Positions 1 through 7,769 of a DNA stretch of 47,999 bases are shown here, one piece after another. The stretch covers positions 1 through 47,999 of the forward strand of contig JADGCS010000023.1 of assembly GCA_015228875.1 (NCBI GenBank), written 5' to 3'. Below the pieces are notes generated by a model, which was not told the DNA's origin, searched no databases, and saw only the letters and a program-made list of their open reading frames with translations. This DNA is from Deltaproteobacteria bacterium. GTDB taxonomy: Bacteria; UBA10199; JADGCS01. Positions within the stretch are counted from its first letter, which is position 1; each line of letters starts with the position of its first letter. Made by a program: the position numbers and the translations under genes.

Positions 1-1388
1 TAGTCATATTGAATGCCATCAAAAAAGGCATCCGCCTCACACAAATTACCAATCCCCTGACCATCACAGTTTTCATCACCAATAAGGGTGGTGTCTTCAG
101 CTCCGGGATTCACTTCAAAGGCGTCATCATTGCAGTCGGTATTATTTTCAGAATATCCAGTTAAAAAACAAACTTGCTCAGATAAAGCATCATCTGCCCC
201 ATAGCCATCACCATCGCCATCAACATAGGCGGTGATCGTCACACCCTCGTCATATTCACCATTGCAGTTGTTGTCCAAAGTATCACAAATCTCATCGACA
301 GGTGAGTAATTGGTATCCGCATCAATATAATCACCGCCAATACAAACCTTTACGTTACCAGAACAAAGCCCATTGGTATTATCAGCAGCTATAGCTTCAA
401 TCCCATTATCGATATCACCATCACAGTTGTTATCTTGATTATCGCAAGTCTCATCAACAGGAACGTAGTTTGACTCAGCAGCAACAAACTCCCCACCAGC
501 GCAAACTTTTACATTATCAGCACACAAGCCCTTTGTGTTATCCGTGGCAATTGGTGCAACGCCATCATCCACACCATTTGCACAATCATTATCAACACCA
601 TCGCAAACTTCGGCAGCAGGCACATAGTTTCCCGAACTCTCTCGCCATCCAAGCGCACCTTCGCAAGTCTCAATGTTACCAGAACAAGCACCTTGCTGAT
701 TAGCTGCAAGCCTGCTTATGAGCCCATCATCAACACCACCGGCACAGTCATTATCTAAACCATCGCATACTTCAGGAGCTGGAACATAATTCGATTCAGC
801 CACAACAAACTCCCCACCCATACAAACCAAAACATTCCCCGCACAAAGCCCTTGCGTGTTTAAAGCTGGCAAGTCCGCAACAGCATCATCAACAACACCA
901 GAACAGTCGTTATCAATATTATCGCAGGTGGTATCTGCGGCATCGGGGTTGATGTCTGGGTTATCATCATCACAATCAGTTCCACCAGCTAACACCGAAT
1001 CAAACCCATCCCCATCAACATCAACTAAATCTCCGTCTACGCAGTCATTGTCTTTGCCATCATAAGGGATCTCGGTCGCATCGGGATTTACATTTTTATC
1101 GTAGTCACGGCAATCGGCGCCGCCGTCTCTGATGGAGTCAAAGCCGTCTTCATCGCAGTCGTTGTACTTGTACTCAACTGGACGTAAACGAGGGCGATAC
1201 CAAATGAGGCGATCATGCAAATACTGTTTATAATTGCAGGGTTTTTTAAAAGGGACGATGACAGGTTTTTTGGTCCAGCTCCCCCAAGGGAGCATACTGC
1301 TAAATGGTTTTGATGGACCGGCAAAGGCACTACTTGAAAATAAAAACAGGAGTGCAAATAAATTAATTGTGATTAAAAATCGTTTCAT
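1..1388 (-). CDS. MopE-like secreted metal-binding repeat protein (3' end outside window)
   Basis: At least 462 residues are read on the minus strand from the ATG at 1388 to the window edge, so the C terminus is missing. The start MKRFLITINLFALLFLF looks like a Sec signal peptide, followed by SSSAFAG as a likely cleavage site. The mature part carries repeated acidic motifs of the type CDGLDNDCAGGVDDG, about one per 53-55 residues, each followed by a Cys-containing spacer. This is the pattern of the MopE/putative metal-binding repeat family, in which Asp-rich loops probably bind Ca or Cu. The last visible residues (FFDGIQYD) match the position in the paralogue at 9061-12390 where an FG-GAP propeller begins, so a propeller probably follows outside the window. 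A sigma-28-like promoter lies 49 nt upstream. The protein is probably surface-exposed or extracellular; the exact ligand is unknown. Confidence 0.85.
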   Translation of the reverse strand, partial: MKRFLITINLFALLFLFSSSAFAGPSKPFSSMLPWGSWTKKPVIVPFKKPCNYKQYLHDRLIWYRPRLRPVEYKYNDCDEDGFDSIRDGGADCRDYDKNVNPDATEIPYDGKDNDCVDGDLVDVDGDGFDSVLAGGTDCDDDNPDINPDAADTTCDNIDNDCSGVVDDAVADLPALNTQGLCAGNVLVCMGGEFVVAESNYVPAPEVCDGLDNDCAGGVDDGLISRLAANQQGACSGNIETCEGALGWRESSGNYVPAAEVCDGVDNDCANGVDDGVAPIATDNTKGLCADNVKVCAGGEFVAAESNYVPVDETCDNQDNNCDGDIDNGIEAIAADNTNGLCSGNVKVCIGGDYIDADTNYSPVDEICDTLDNNCNGEYDEGVTITAYVDGDGDGYGADDALSEQVCFLTGYSENNTDCNDDAFEVNPGAEDTTLIGDENCDGQGIGNLCEADAFFDGIQYD

Positions 1389-1437
1389 GATTGCCCGTCT
1401 CGTGAATACTTTAGCCCCTTGTATCTATCAACCGTCT

Positions 1438-1463
1438 TATCGTCATATTCATAAATTTGTTGC
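1438..1463 (-). promoter_or_regulatory. Sigma-28-like promoter of the MopE-like gene
   Basis: Read on the minus strand, GCAAC is followed after exactly 16 nt by CGATA, with GACGATAA as the -10-like element. The start codon at 1388 is 49 nt downstream. The spacing from -35 to -10 equals that of the FliA consensus (TAAAGTTT-N11-GCCGATAA). The same arrangement precedes four other genes in the window. Confidence 0.6.
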
Positions 1464-1505
1464 GTGATTTTTATAGAGAATCAGCAGTATTTTTTCTTTG
1501 ATTAC

Positions 1506-1978
1506 AAGGGGTTGCGGTGCGTAGCACCGCCTTGGAACTTAGGCCGCCGATGAGGCGGCTAGGGTTGCTTGGTTTAGCTTAAAACCCTCGATTTGTTGCG
1601 AGCTCGTTAAAAGGGCTTAATTTGTGGCGGCAGAAAAATTATCCATAAACCCTTTATGGTAAAGCAAGAGCGAGGGGACCAGGGCTTGGCGTGGTTGTTG
1701 CTTATTTGTTTTTTAACTGCTGTCTTTGAGAGCAATAACCATGACAAGACCGCACGTTGCATAATGGCCATTATGCGATGTGCCGAGCGGGAGCGGTTTT
1801 TATGTAGTAAGTTAGGCTTTAGGGGCATTTATGCCACTAAAGTCTTACTTAATACAATACCCGTAGGGTGCTGCCGCCGATTTGAGACCTTTGTTGTCCT
1901 AAGCGAACGTAGAGAGTCGAAGGACCTTTGCAAAGCGTTTTTAACGGGCGTAGTTTGTTGCGGCTGGGTTTTTGCATG
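1506..1978. repeat. Left terminal inverted repeat with several hairpins
   Basis: The region pairs as an imperfect inverted repeat with 7425-7752. The outer edge has GCGGTGCGTAGCACCGC at 1514-1530 and a CCGCC/GGCGG hairpin. Inside are a CCATAAA/TTTATGG hairpin near 1650, the perfect palindrome GCATAATGGCCATTATGC at 1759-1776, and a large bulged hairpin at 1808-1851. That last hairpin falls in a roughly 145-bp stretch with no counterpart in the right copy. CGTTAAAAGGGC near 1605 and TTTTTAACG near 1945 face each other, so the whole arm may fold on itself. No convincing gene lies here. Confidence 0.75.
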
Positions 1979-2035
1979 ATGACGGGTGGGTGGGGTTTTG
2001 GAGATTAATTTGTGGCCGAATGGCAATTTGATTAT

Positions 2036-2458
2036 TCAAGCCTCTTCACTCTTGATAAACATATCGATTACATTAATGATGTTTTTTCTTTTTTTAGTGG
2101 GCAATTTTTGAAGCTGTGTAAATCGTTTCCAAAGTCGAGTGTCAGATGATTTGCTTCTACTTGTCTTTACAGGTTCCCTGCCAAGTAATTCGTCTGTGCT
2201 GGTTTCTAAGGCATCGGCTAATGCTGCTAATATGTGAGCTGGTGGATATTTTGTCTCAGCTTCATAATAAGCGATCATTCTCTGAGTGATGCCAAGTTCT
2301 TTTGCAAGGTCTCTTTGAGAAAGTCCCGCTGCTTTTCTAAAGGCAGCCATTCTCTTGCCAAACTTTCCATCATTACCATTTGTTTGCTTTCTTTTTGCCA
2401 TAATAAAATCCCAAGGTTTAAGATTGGGTTTATTATAGACTGCGATTTCATTTTTCAT
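2036..2458 (-). CDS. XRE-family HTH repressor of the element
   Basis: The 140-residue protein has a Cro/C1-type helix-turn-helix at about residues 30-90 (FRKAAGLSQRDLAKELGIT, then YYEAETKYPP and ALADALETSTDELLG). A basic C-terminal tail may mediate dimerisation. The start at 2458 is chosen because GAGGGAG precedes it at good spacing; an internal Met at residue 20 is a weaker alternative. The gene diverges from the primase/recombinase operon. A perfect 19-bp palindrome lies 29 nt upstream of its start, so autorepression and control of the divergent operon are likely. This is the layout of a phage or plasmid lysogeny-type switch. The DNA-binding role is secure; the target is inferred. Confidence 0.85.
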   Translation of the reverse strand: MKNEIAVYNKPNLKPWDFIMAKRKQTNGNDGKFGKRMAAFRKAAGLSQRDLAKELGITQRMIAYYEAETKYPPAHILAALADALETSTDELLGREPVKTSRSKSSDTRLWKRFTQLQKLPTKKRKNIINVIDMFIKSEEA

Positions 2459-2487
2459 AAAATTCTCCCTCTAAATCCTTGACCACA

Positions 2488-2506
2488 TGATACGATTATC
2501 GTATCA
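2488..2506. promoter_or_regulatory. Operator-like perfect palindrome
   Basis: TGATACGATTATCGTATCA is a 9+1+9 perfect palindrome in the gap between the XRE gene and the divergent primase gene. Size and position fit a binding site for a homodimeric Cro/C1-type repressor. Confidence 0.65.
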
Positions 2507-2652
2507 GCAATTGAACCGAAGAATGATGAGTTAAAAATCATCGTTTTCCACTTGACAGTTTTAGCACTTGACTCATTTTTTGGCTTGTTTTGAGTGATTT
2601 GGTTTTTAAAAAGGGACCATCAAGTATCCGGCAAGATCCATTGATGGCCCTT

Positions 2653-2696
2653 GAAAGGAGTTCTTTCTTTTAGGAAAGAACGGAACAACTCCTTTC
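2653..2696 (+). promoter_or_regulatory. Nested hairpin in the primase leader
   Basis: GAAAGGAG at 2653-2660 pairs with CTCCTTTC at 2689-2696, and TTCTTTC pairs with GAAAGAA inside it. The hairpin ends 27 nt before the primase ATG. It could sequester a Shine-Dalgarno-like AAAGGAG or act as an attenuator. Function is inferred from position only. Confidence 0.4.
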
Positions 2697-2723
2697 TGCC
2701 ACAATTCTTAAGGCAAGATCAAG

Positions 2724-5378
2724 ATGTCTATCGATCAAAAGCTCATAGAGCAGTTAAAAAGAAAAACTTCTCTTAGTGATTATATTCAATTACGCGGTGT
2801 AAAACTAAATAAGGTGGGCAACAATTATAAAGGGCTCTGTCCCTTTCATAACGAGACCGCACCATCCTTTACAGTCAATCCTCAAGATAATCTCTGGCAA
2901 TGCTTTGGCTGCGGTATTGGTGGCGATGTTTTTAGCTTTGTGGAACGGTTCGACAAGGTTGGATTTTCAAAGGCTGTGCAGATTGTAGCCAAAAATCAAG
3001 GCAGCTCCCTAAAAGAACCGCCACCACAAAACACACCAACGCAGGATTCAGTCAGACAGATTAAACTCTTAAACCACGTTGTTAAATTTTATCAGCAGGA
3101 ACTTGTTAATGACAAACGGGGATTGGATTACCTCAAACAACGCGCCATCACTGACAAGCAAAGCATTTTGGATTTTGGCACAGGGTTTTGTGCCGGTAAT
3201 CTCAGTAACATTCTACCAACTGACGAGGACACATTAGATCAATTAAAACAAATCGGTATTTTAAATAAAAACGGTCACGAGATGTTTTATGGTTGTGTGG
3301 TGTTTCCATTAACTGATTTTGATGGGACTATTTTGGGTCTTTATGGCAGACGTGTTGTTGAAGATCAGGTCTCACACTTATATTTGCCAGGACCCAGAAA
3401 AGGACTGATGAACTGGCAGGCAGCCAAACGAAGTCGCAATCTGATCTTTGCTGAATCCATTATAGATGCACTCACCTTATACTCTCATGGGTTTAAAAAT
3501 GTGATCCCTGTTTACGGGACAAATGGATTTACAAACTGGCACGAGGAACTCTTTAAACGCTATCCCATTGAACAGGTGTTTATCTGCTTTGATAATGATG
3601 AGGCTGGCAGAACGGGGGCTTTTTCTGTCAGGGCAAAGGTCAAGCAGTTTAAACCAACGGGCAAGCGGGTCCATATCGATATTGTTAATTTGCCTTGTAA
3701 GGATATAAACGATTATTTTTGCAAAGGTCATTCGGCTGATGATTTTAAAAACCTCTTAAAATCAACAGCAAAAAAAATCCCAGATGAGGCCATACAACCC
3801 GTAAAAAAAGAACGTTTCTATGAGATCACAGAGCATGGATTTAAAATCTCTTATGCTCAAAGAGAATACGAGGTTAAAGGCATATCCAGACAAGGGACTC
3901 AGCTCAAAGCCACTATCAAAGCAAGCTCAGACTTAACCGGTGAGCGTTTTCAAATCACCACACTCGATTTTTACTCCTTAAGGTCCAGAGATTGGTTTGC
4001 CAAGGTTTTAAAAGACCTGTTTAACGAACGCTTTGAGATTGTGTTTGAGGACTTAAACCGCATCTTAACCAAAATAGAGCAATACGAACCACCAAAAGAA
4101 AAAACAGCGCAGATAAAACGCATGACCCAGGCAGAACGAGAAGAAGCACTCATATTTTTACAAAAAAAAGACCTGCTAAATGAAATCTTGAGCGACCTTG
4201 AGTTTTTAGGGTTTACCGGTGAAGAAACCAATAAACTCACAGCCTATCTGGTGGCGACTTCAAGAAAAATGGAGGAACCACTCTCACTTTTAGTACAGTC
4301 AAGGTCAGCAGCAGGCAAATCAACTTTGCAGGACGCTGTTTTAAATCTTTTACCGGACGAAGATAAAATCAAATACACACGCCTTACAGATCAAGCCCTG
4401 TTTTATAAAGATGAGAACAGTCTGATTCATAAAGTGTTAGCTATCGAAGAAGCCGCAGGTGTTGGCGGTTCTGCTTATTCTATAAGGGCTTTGCAATCTG
4501 CAAAGGAACTCACCGTGGCCACAACCAGCAAAGATCCGGCAACGGGGAGATTAAGAACCGAAGAGTACAAAGTCAAAGGACCGCTCTCAATCATGATGAC
4601 AACAACAGCCATTGATTTAGATCACGAGATGGAGACACGTTTTTTATCGGTGTCGGTCGATGAGACACAAGACATGACCCAGAAGATTCATAACAAGCAG
4701 CGTGAGTCTGAGACTTTGGAGGGTTATTTATCAAAAAAGCGAATCGAACAGGCACAAACCAAACACCACAATGCTCAACGGCTTTTAAAGCCTTTGATCG
4801 TGATTAATCCCTATGCACCCCATCTTAAGTTTCCATCTGATAACTTAAGGAGTCGCAGAGACCATAAAAAATACTTAGTGCTGATTAAGGCTGTGGCTTT
4901 TTTGCACCAGTATCAAAGAGCGGTTAAAAAAATAAAACATCTGGAGCAAACGATTGAGTACATTGAGGTCACGCTGGACGATATTAAGACAGCCAACAAA
5001 CTCGCAAGCGAAGTGCTTGGGCGGTCGTTAGACGAACTCTCAGCCCCTTCAAGGACACTTTTGGGATTCATTCAAAAGATGGTTAGAGAAGCAGTTAAAA
5101 AGGAAAATAAAAAAGAATCTGAGCTAACCTTAAAGAGACCTTTTATTTTTAACCGCAAAATGATCCGTGATTATGCTAAATGGAGCGACTGGCAGGTCAA
5201 GACGCACATTACAGAACTGGAAGAACTTGGTTATGTCTATTCCCATATGGGCTCTAAAGGTAAAGAGTACATTTATGAACTCAAACTCACTGATGACAAA
5301 ACCCCCACCGAAAAAATCTATTTAGACCTGACTGATGTCACCAACTTGGAGGGTCAAAAACCCTACTTGGTGGCTTAA
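2724..5378 (+). CDS. DnaG-type primase fused to an AAA+ ATPase
   Basis: The 884-residue protein begins with a CHC2-type zinc ribbon (C39-P-F-H42 and C60-F-G-C63 with the surrounding GLCPFHNETAPSF and CFGCGIGGDVFSFV). A Toprim domain follows at about residues 235-320 (FAESIIDAL and the metal-binding FDNDEAGRTG). A P-loop ATPase module has Walker A SAAGKST near residue 528 and Walker B LAIEEA near residue 571. The C-terminal part may be a winged helix (KWSDWQVKTHITELEELGYV). It is probably a replication initiator that primes and unwinds element DNA. It is longer than chromosomal DnaG (about 600 aa) and is not next to rpoD, so it is not the housekeeping primase. It starts the plus-strand operon with the two recombinases. 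Confidence 0.85.
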   Translation: MSIDQKLIEQLKRKTSLSDYIQLRGVKLNKVGNNYKGLCPFHNETAPSFTVNPQDNLWQCFGCGIGGDVFSFVERFDKVGFSKAVQIVAKNQGSSLKEPPPQNTPTQDSVRQIKLLNHVVKFYQQELVNDKRGLDYLKQRAITDKQSILDFGTGFCAGNLSNILPTDEDTLDQLKQIGILNKNGHEMFYGCVVFPLTDFDGTILGLYGRRVVEDQVSHLYLPGPRKGLMNWQAAKRSRNLIFAESIIDALTLYSHGFKNVIPVYGTNGFTNWHEELFKRYPIEQVFICFDNDEAGRTGAFSVRAKVKQFKPTGKRVHIDIVNLPCKDINDYFCKGHSADDFKNLLKSTAKKIPDEAIQPVKKERFYEITEHGFKISYAQREYEVKGISRQGTQLKATIKASSDLTGERFQITTLDFYSLRSRDWFAKVLKDLFNERFEIVFEDLNRILTKIEQYEPPKEKTAQIKRMTQAEREEALIFLQKKDLLNEILSDLEFLGFTGEETNKLTAYLVATSRKMEEPLSLLVQSRSAAGKSTLQDAVLNLLPDEDKIKYTRLTDQALFYKDENSLIHKVLAIEEAAGVGGSAYSIRALQSAKELTVATTSKDPATGRLRTEEYKVKGPLSIMMTTTAIDLDHEMETRFLSVSVDETQDMTQKIHNKQRESETLEGYLSKKRIEQAQTKHHNAQRLLKPLIVINPYAPHLKFPSDNLRSRRDHKKYLVLIKAVAFLHQYQRAVKKIKHLEQTIEYIEVTLDDIKTANKLASEVLGRSLDELSAPSRTLLGFIQKMVREAVKKENKKESELTLKRPFIFNRKMIRDYAKWSDWQVKTHITELEELGYVYSHMGSKGKEYIYELKLTDDKTPTEKIYLDLTDVTNLEGQKPYLVA

Positions 5379-5472
5379 AAATCAACTTGGAGGGTACTTG
5401 GTGGTGGTGTCACCACCAAGTTCTAGCCTAGTACCACAAAGGGTTTGAGCTGTTTTTAGAGTGACTTGGTGG
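5344..5472 (+). repeat. Iteron-like array ACTTGGWGG
   Basis: ACTTGGAGG or ACTTGGTGG occurs at 5344, 5365, 5385, 5396 and 5464, with one inverted copy (CCACCAAGT) at 5413-5421. Spacings of 21, 20 and 11 nt place the first four on the same helix face. The copies at 5396 and 5413 form a hairpin (CTTGGTGGTG/CACCACCAAG). The array starts in the last codons of the primase and runs into the gap before the recombinases. Iterons next to a replication protein are typical of replication origins; a recombinase accessory site is the alternative. Confidence 0.55.
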
Positions 5473-5509
5473 TGATTTTGGGAGAATGTACTAGGGGGAG
5501 GGGCATGGT

Positions 5510-6469
5510 TTGCATATAGAAGTCGCAATCGAAAAGTATCTCAACATATTAAAGAGGCAGGCCTTAAGTTCAAGGACAATCCATGCTCGAAAGATCAGGT
5601 TAGAGTTTTTAACAATCTATTTAACCAAAATTGAGAAAAAAGATATTAGATCAGTTACTCCGAAAGACATCTTACAATTTAAACAGTTTATTTATCAGAA
5701 ACCCTGGCAACAGCACACGGTTTACGGAGTTTTAGAGGCGGTTCAAAATTTTTTTAACAGGCTACATAGAGAAGATTTGTTGTTCATCAATCCCGTAGAA
5801 AAAGTTCTTAAAGCATCCAAACCCATTCCCAAACTACACAAGATTTTAACAATCACAGAAATGAAGCAGCTTTTAAACAGTCCGTTTGAGCGATTTGTAA
5901 AAACAGGTTTAAGAGACAAAGCCATGATAGAGCTTCTTTATTCAACCGGCATACGACTCTCTGAACTGCGCAACCTTAAAAAATCAAACATAGATTTTAA
6001 AGACAATGTTATTTTTATAGAACGGGGCAAGGGGCGCAAAGACAGAGTTGTGCCCCTTGGTCGTCATGCCAGACGCGCCCTTGAATCATATCAAACAAGC
6101 TTACGGCCGAGGCTCATTCATAAAAAAACAGAGATTTTGTTTTTGAACAAAAATGGAAAGAAGATGGATATTAATATGCCCGCCATTGTCTTGAAAAAGT
6201 ACGCAAAGTTGAATGGTCTTAAAAAAAGAATTTATCCTCACCTTTTGCGCCATACAATGGCAAGTCACTTTTTAGAAGCTGGTGCGACAATAAGCATCGT
6301 TCAGCATGTTTTAGGGCACGCATCCCCTGAAACAACGCAGATCTACACGCAAATGCGACCCCATGAATTAAGAATCTGTTATCTGCGCTTTCATCCGCTT
6401 GAAAAAAATAAATTATTTCAAAAGTTGTACAAGAGTGGTTTGTTTTTTAGATCTGGTGGTAAAGCATGA
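5510..6469 (+). CDS. Tyrosine recombinase 1 (XerC/D-like)
   Basis: The 319-residue protein has an N-terminal SAM-like core-binding domain (residues 1-105) and a C-terminal catalytic domain. All catalytic positions are visible: Arg in TGIRLSEL (about 148), Lys in RGKGRKDRVVPLG (about 173), HLLRH (about 243-247), LGH (about 266-268) and Tyr in TTQIYTQ (about 278). It should therefore be active in cutting and rejoining DNA through a 3'-phosphotyrosine. The start is a TTG at 5510 behind GGGAGGGG; no ATG is available in frame nearby. It overlaps the next recombinase by ATGA, so the two are translationally coupled. It lacks the extra helix region expected of integron integrases, as far as can be judged by eye. 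Confidence 0.9.
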   Translation: MHIEVAIEKYLNILKRQALSSRTIHARKIRLEFLTIYLTKIEKKDIRSVTPKDILQFKQFIYQKPWQQHTVYGVLEAVQNFFNRLHREDLLFINPVEKVLKASKPIPKLHKILTITEMKQLLNSPFERFVKTGLRDKAMIELLYSTGIRLSELRNLKKSNIDFKDNVIFIERGKGRKDRVVPLGRHARRALESYQTSLRPRLIHKKTEILFLNKNGKKMDINMPAIVLKKYAKLNGLKKRIYPHLLRHTMASHFLEAGATISIVQHVLGHASPETTQIYTQMRPHELRICYLRFHPLEKNKLFQKLYKSGLFFRSGGKA

Positions 6470-7392
6470 AAACGAAAACAGCAGATTACATAGAATTGTT
6501 TTTACAATACGAAAAGACAAAGGGGCGCAGGTCTTTAGCCGCTGTGCGTGTTTATTTAAGAAAACATTTTTTAGCTTATCTTGAAGAACAGAATAAACTT
6601 TTCATAGAAGACATAACCCATGACCTGTTGCAGGACTTTCAATTATCGCTGGCGTTTAAAAGAAAAAACAACAATGAGTTTTATACCATCACAACACGTC
6701 ACAGAATTATATGTTCATTGGGTTCTTTTTGCAGGTGGTTAGCCGATCAGGATTATCTTGTGATTAATCCTGCCAGAAAACTTGTAAATGTGAAAATCCC
6801 TGAACGTCTACCCCGTCATGTACTCACTGAAAAAGAAATGAGTCAGTTACTTGAATCTATAGACACAAGCACCACACTGGGTTTTAGAGACAGAGTCATC
6901 ATGGAACTATTTTACGGCACAGCAATGCGCAAAAATGAACTTAGAAATCTAAAATTGAGTGATGTGGATCTTGAGAATGGTTATATTTTTATTGAGCAAG
7001 GTAAAGGACGCAAAGACAGAGTGGTACCGATAGGATCGGGCTTAAACAAGCTCATTAAAGAGTACATTTTATGTGTAAGGCCCAAACTCAACACTTATGG
7101 TGATAATCCATATTTGATAATAACCTATAAAAGAAAAGGACCTGTCTGCACATCGGTTATTGACCAAAGGTTTAAAGTAACTGCAAAAAAATCATTTCTA
7201 AATAAAAAAATATATCCTCATTTGCTCAGACATGCTTGCGCAACGCACATGATTAGACGAGGAGCCCCTTTAAGACATGTGCAGGAACTCTTAGGACATC
7301 GAAGTGTCAGATCAACTCAGGTTTACACACACATCACAATTAATGACCTTAAAAAAGCACACAAAAAATATCATCCAAGGGAACACATGTAA
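6466..7392 (+). CDS. Tyrosine recombinase 2 (XerC/D-like)
   Basis: The 308-residue protein is a second complete tyrosine recombinase, diverged from the first. Catalytic residues are present: Arg in GTAMRKNELR (about 155), Lys in QGKGRKDRVVPIG, HLLRH (about 251-255), LGH (about 276-278) and Tyr in STQVYTHI (about 287). The C terminus KKAHKKYHP resembles the final helix that XerC and XerD use to contact a partner protomer. The start codon overlaps the stop of recombinase 1, which points to equal expression and perhaps a heterotetramer like XerCD. It ends 32 nt before the right inverted repeat. Confidence 0.9.
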   Translation: MKTKTADYIELFLQYEKTKGRRSLAAVRVYLRKHFLAYLEEQNKLFIEDITHDLLQDFQLSLAFKRKNNNEFYTITTRHRIICSLGSFCRWLADQDYLVINPARKLVNVKIPERLPRHVLTEKEMSQLLESIDTSTTLGFRDRVIMELFYGTAMRKNELRNLKLSDVDLENGYIFIEQGKGRKDRVVPIGSGLNKLIKEYILCVRPKLNTYGDNPYLIITYKRKGPVCTSVIDQRFKVTAKKSFLNKKIYPHLLRHACATHMIRRGAPLRHVQELLGHRSVRSTQVYTHITINDLKKAHKKYHPREHM

Positions 7393-7424
7393 TAGATCGA
7401 GGGGCAGACCCGCCCACCCTTTAA

Positions 7425-7752
7425 CATGCCAGCACCGCGCAGTAACCAACAACGCCCGTTAAAAAGGCTTTGCCAATTAAAAAACAAAGGTCTCAAAGGC
7501 GGCAAAAAACCGCTCTCGCTCGGCACATCGCATAACACCGGTATTATGCAACGTGCCCTTGACATTTCTAATGTCAAGGGTCCCCTCGCTCCCGCTTTAC
7601 CATAAGTCCTTATGGTAATTTTTCTGCCGCAACAAATTAAAAGCCCTTTTAACGAGCTTGAGGTTTATCGTTACTAAACAGCATTAGCGAGCAGCCCAAG
7701 CCGCCTCGCGGCGGCACAAATCCCAAGGCGGCGCGTTGCGCCGCTACCCTTT
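7425..7752. repeat. Right terminal inverted repeat with several hairpins
   Basis: This is the inverted counterpart of 1506-1978, shorter by about 145 bp. Visible hairpins are GCATAA/TTATGC with an ACCGGT centre at 7530-7549, CTTGACATT/AATGTCAAG at 7558-7578, TACCATAAG/TTATGGTA near 7602-7621, and GC-rich CCGCC/GGCGG and GCGGCGCG/CGCCGC hairpins at 7700-7743. CGTTAAAAAGGC near 7454 and GCCCTTTTAACG near 7645 face each other, so the whole repeat can fold. The outer end fuses in frame to the downstream beta-propeller fragment. Confidence 0.75.
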
Positions 7753-7769
7753 TTCAAAAACAGCACATA

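Larger units (their letters stand above)
1506..7752. mobile_element. Candidate novel mobile element: primase plus two tyrosine recombinases in hairpin-rich inverted termini
   Basis: Two long imperfect inverted repeats (1506-1978 and 7425-7752) enclose an XRE regulator (minus), a CHC2/Toprim/AAA+ protein and two tyrosine recombinases (plus). A perfect 19-bp operator-like palindrome and an iteron-like array lie inside. The right terminus cuts into the 5' end of a beta-propeller gene, which supports insertion or recombination at that point. No target-site duplication is visible. The gene set does not match a mobile element class I can name. A degraded integrated plasmid or phage satellite is the main alternative. 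Confidence 0.6.

Noticed and set aside
1656..1979. A 107-codon frame inside the left terminal repeat
   Set aside because: It spans successive palindromes, and its counterpart in the right repeat is not conserved as a frame.
2724..5378. Housekeeping dnaG
   Set aside because: Longer than DnaG, carries an AAA+ module, and sits with recombinases inside terminal repeats.
1506..7752. An integron with attC sites
   Set aside because: The termini have GTTAAAA-like blocks and hairpins, but no clear RYYYAAC/GTTRRRY attC layout, no cassette array, and the recombinases look XerC/D-like.
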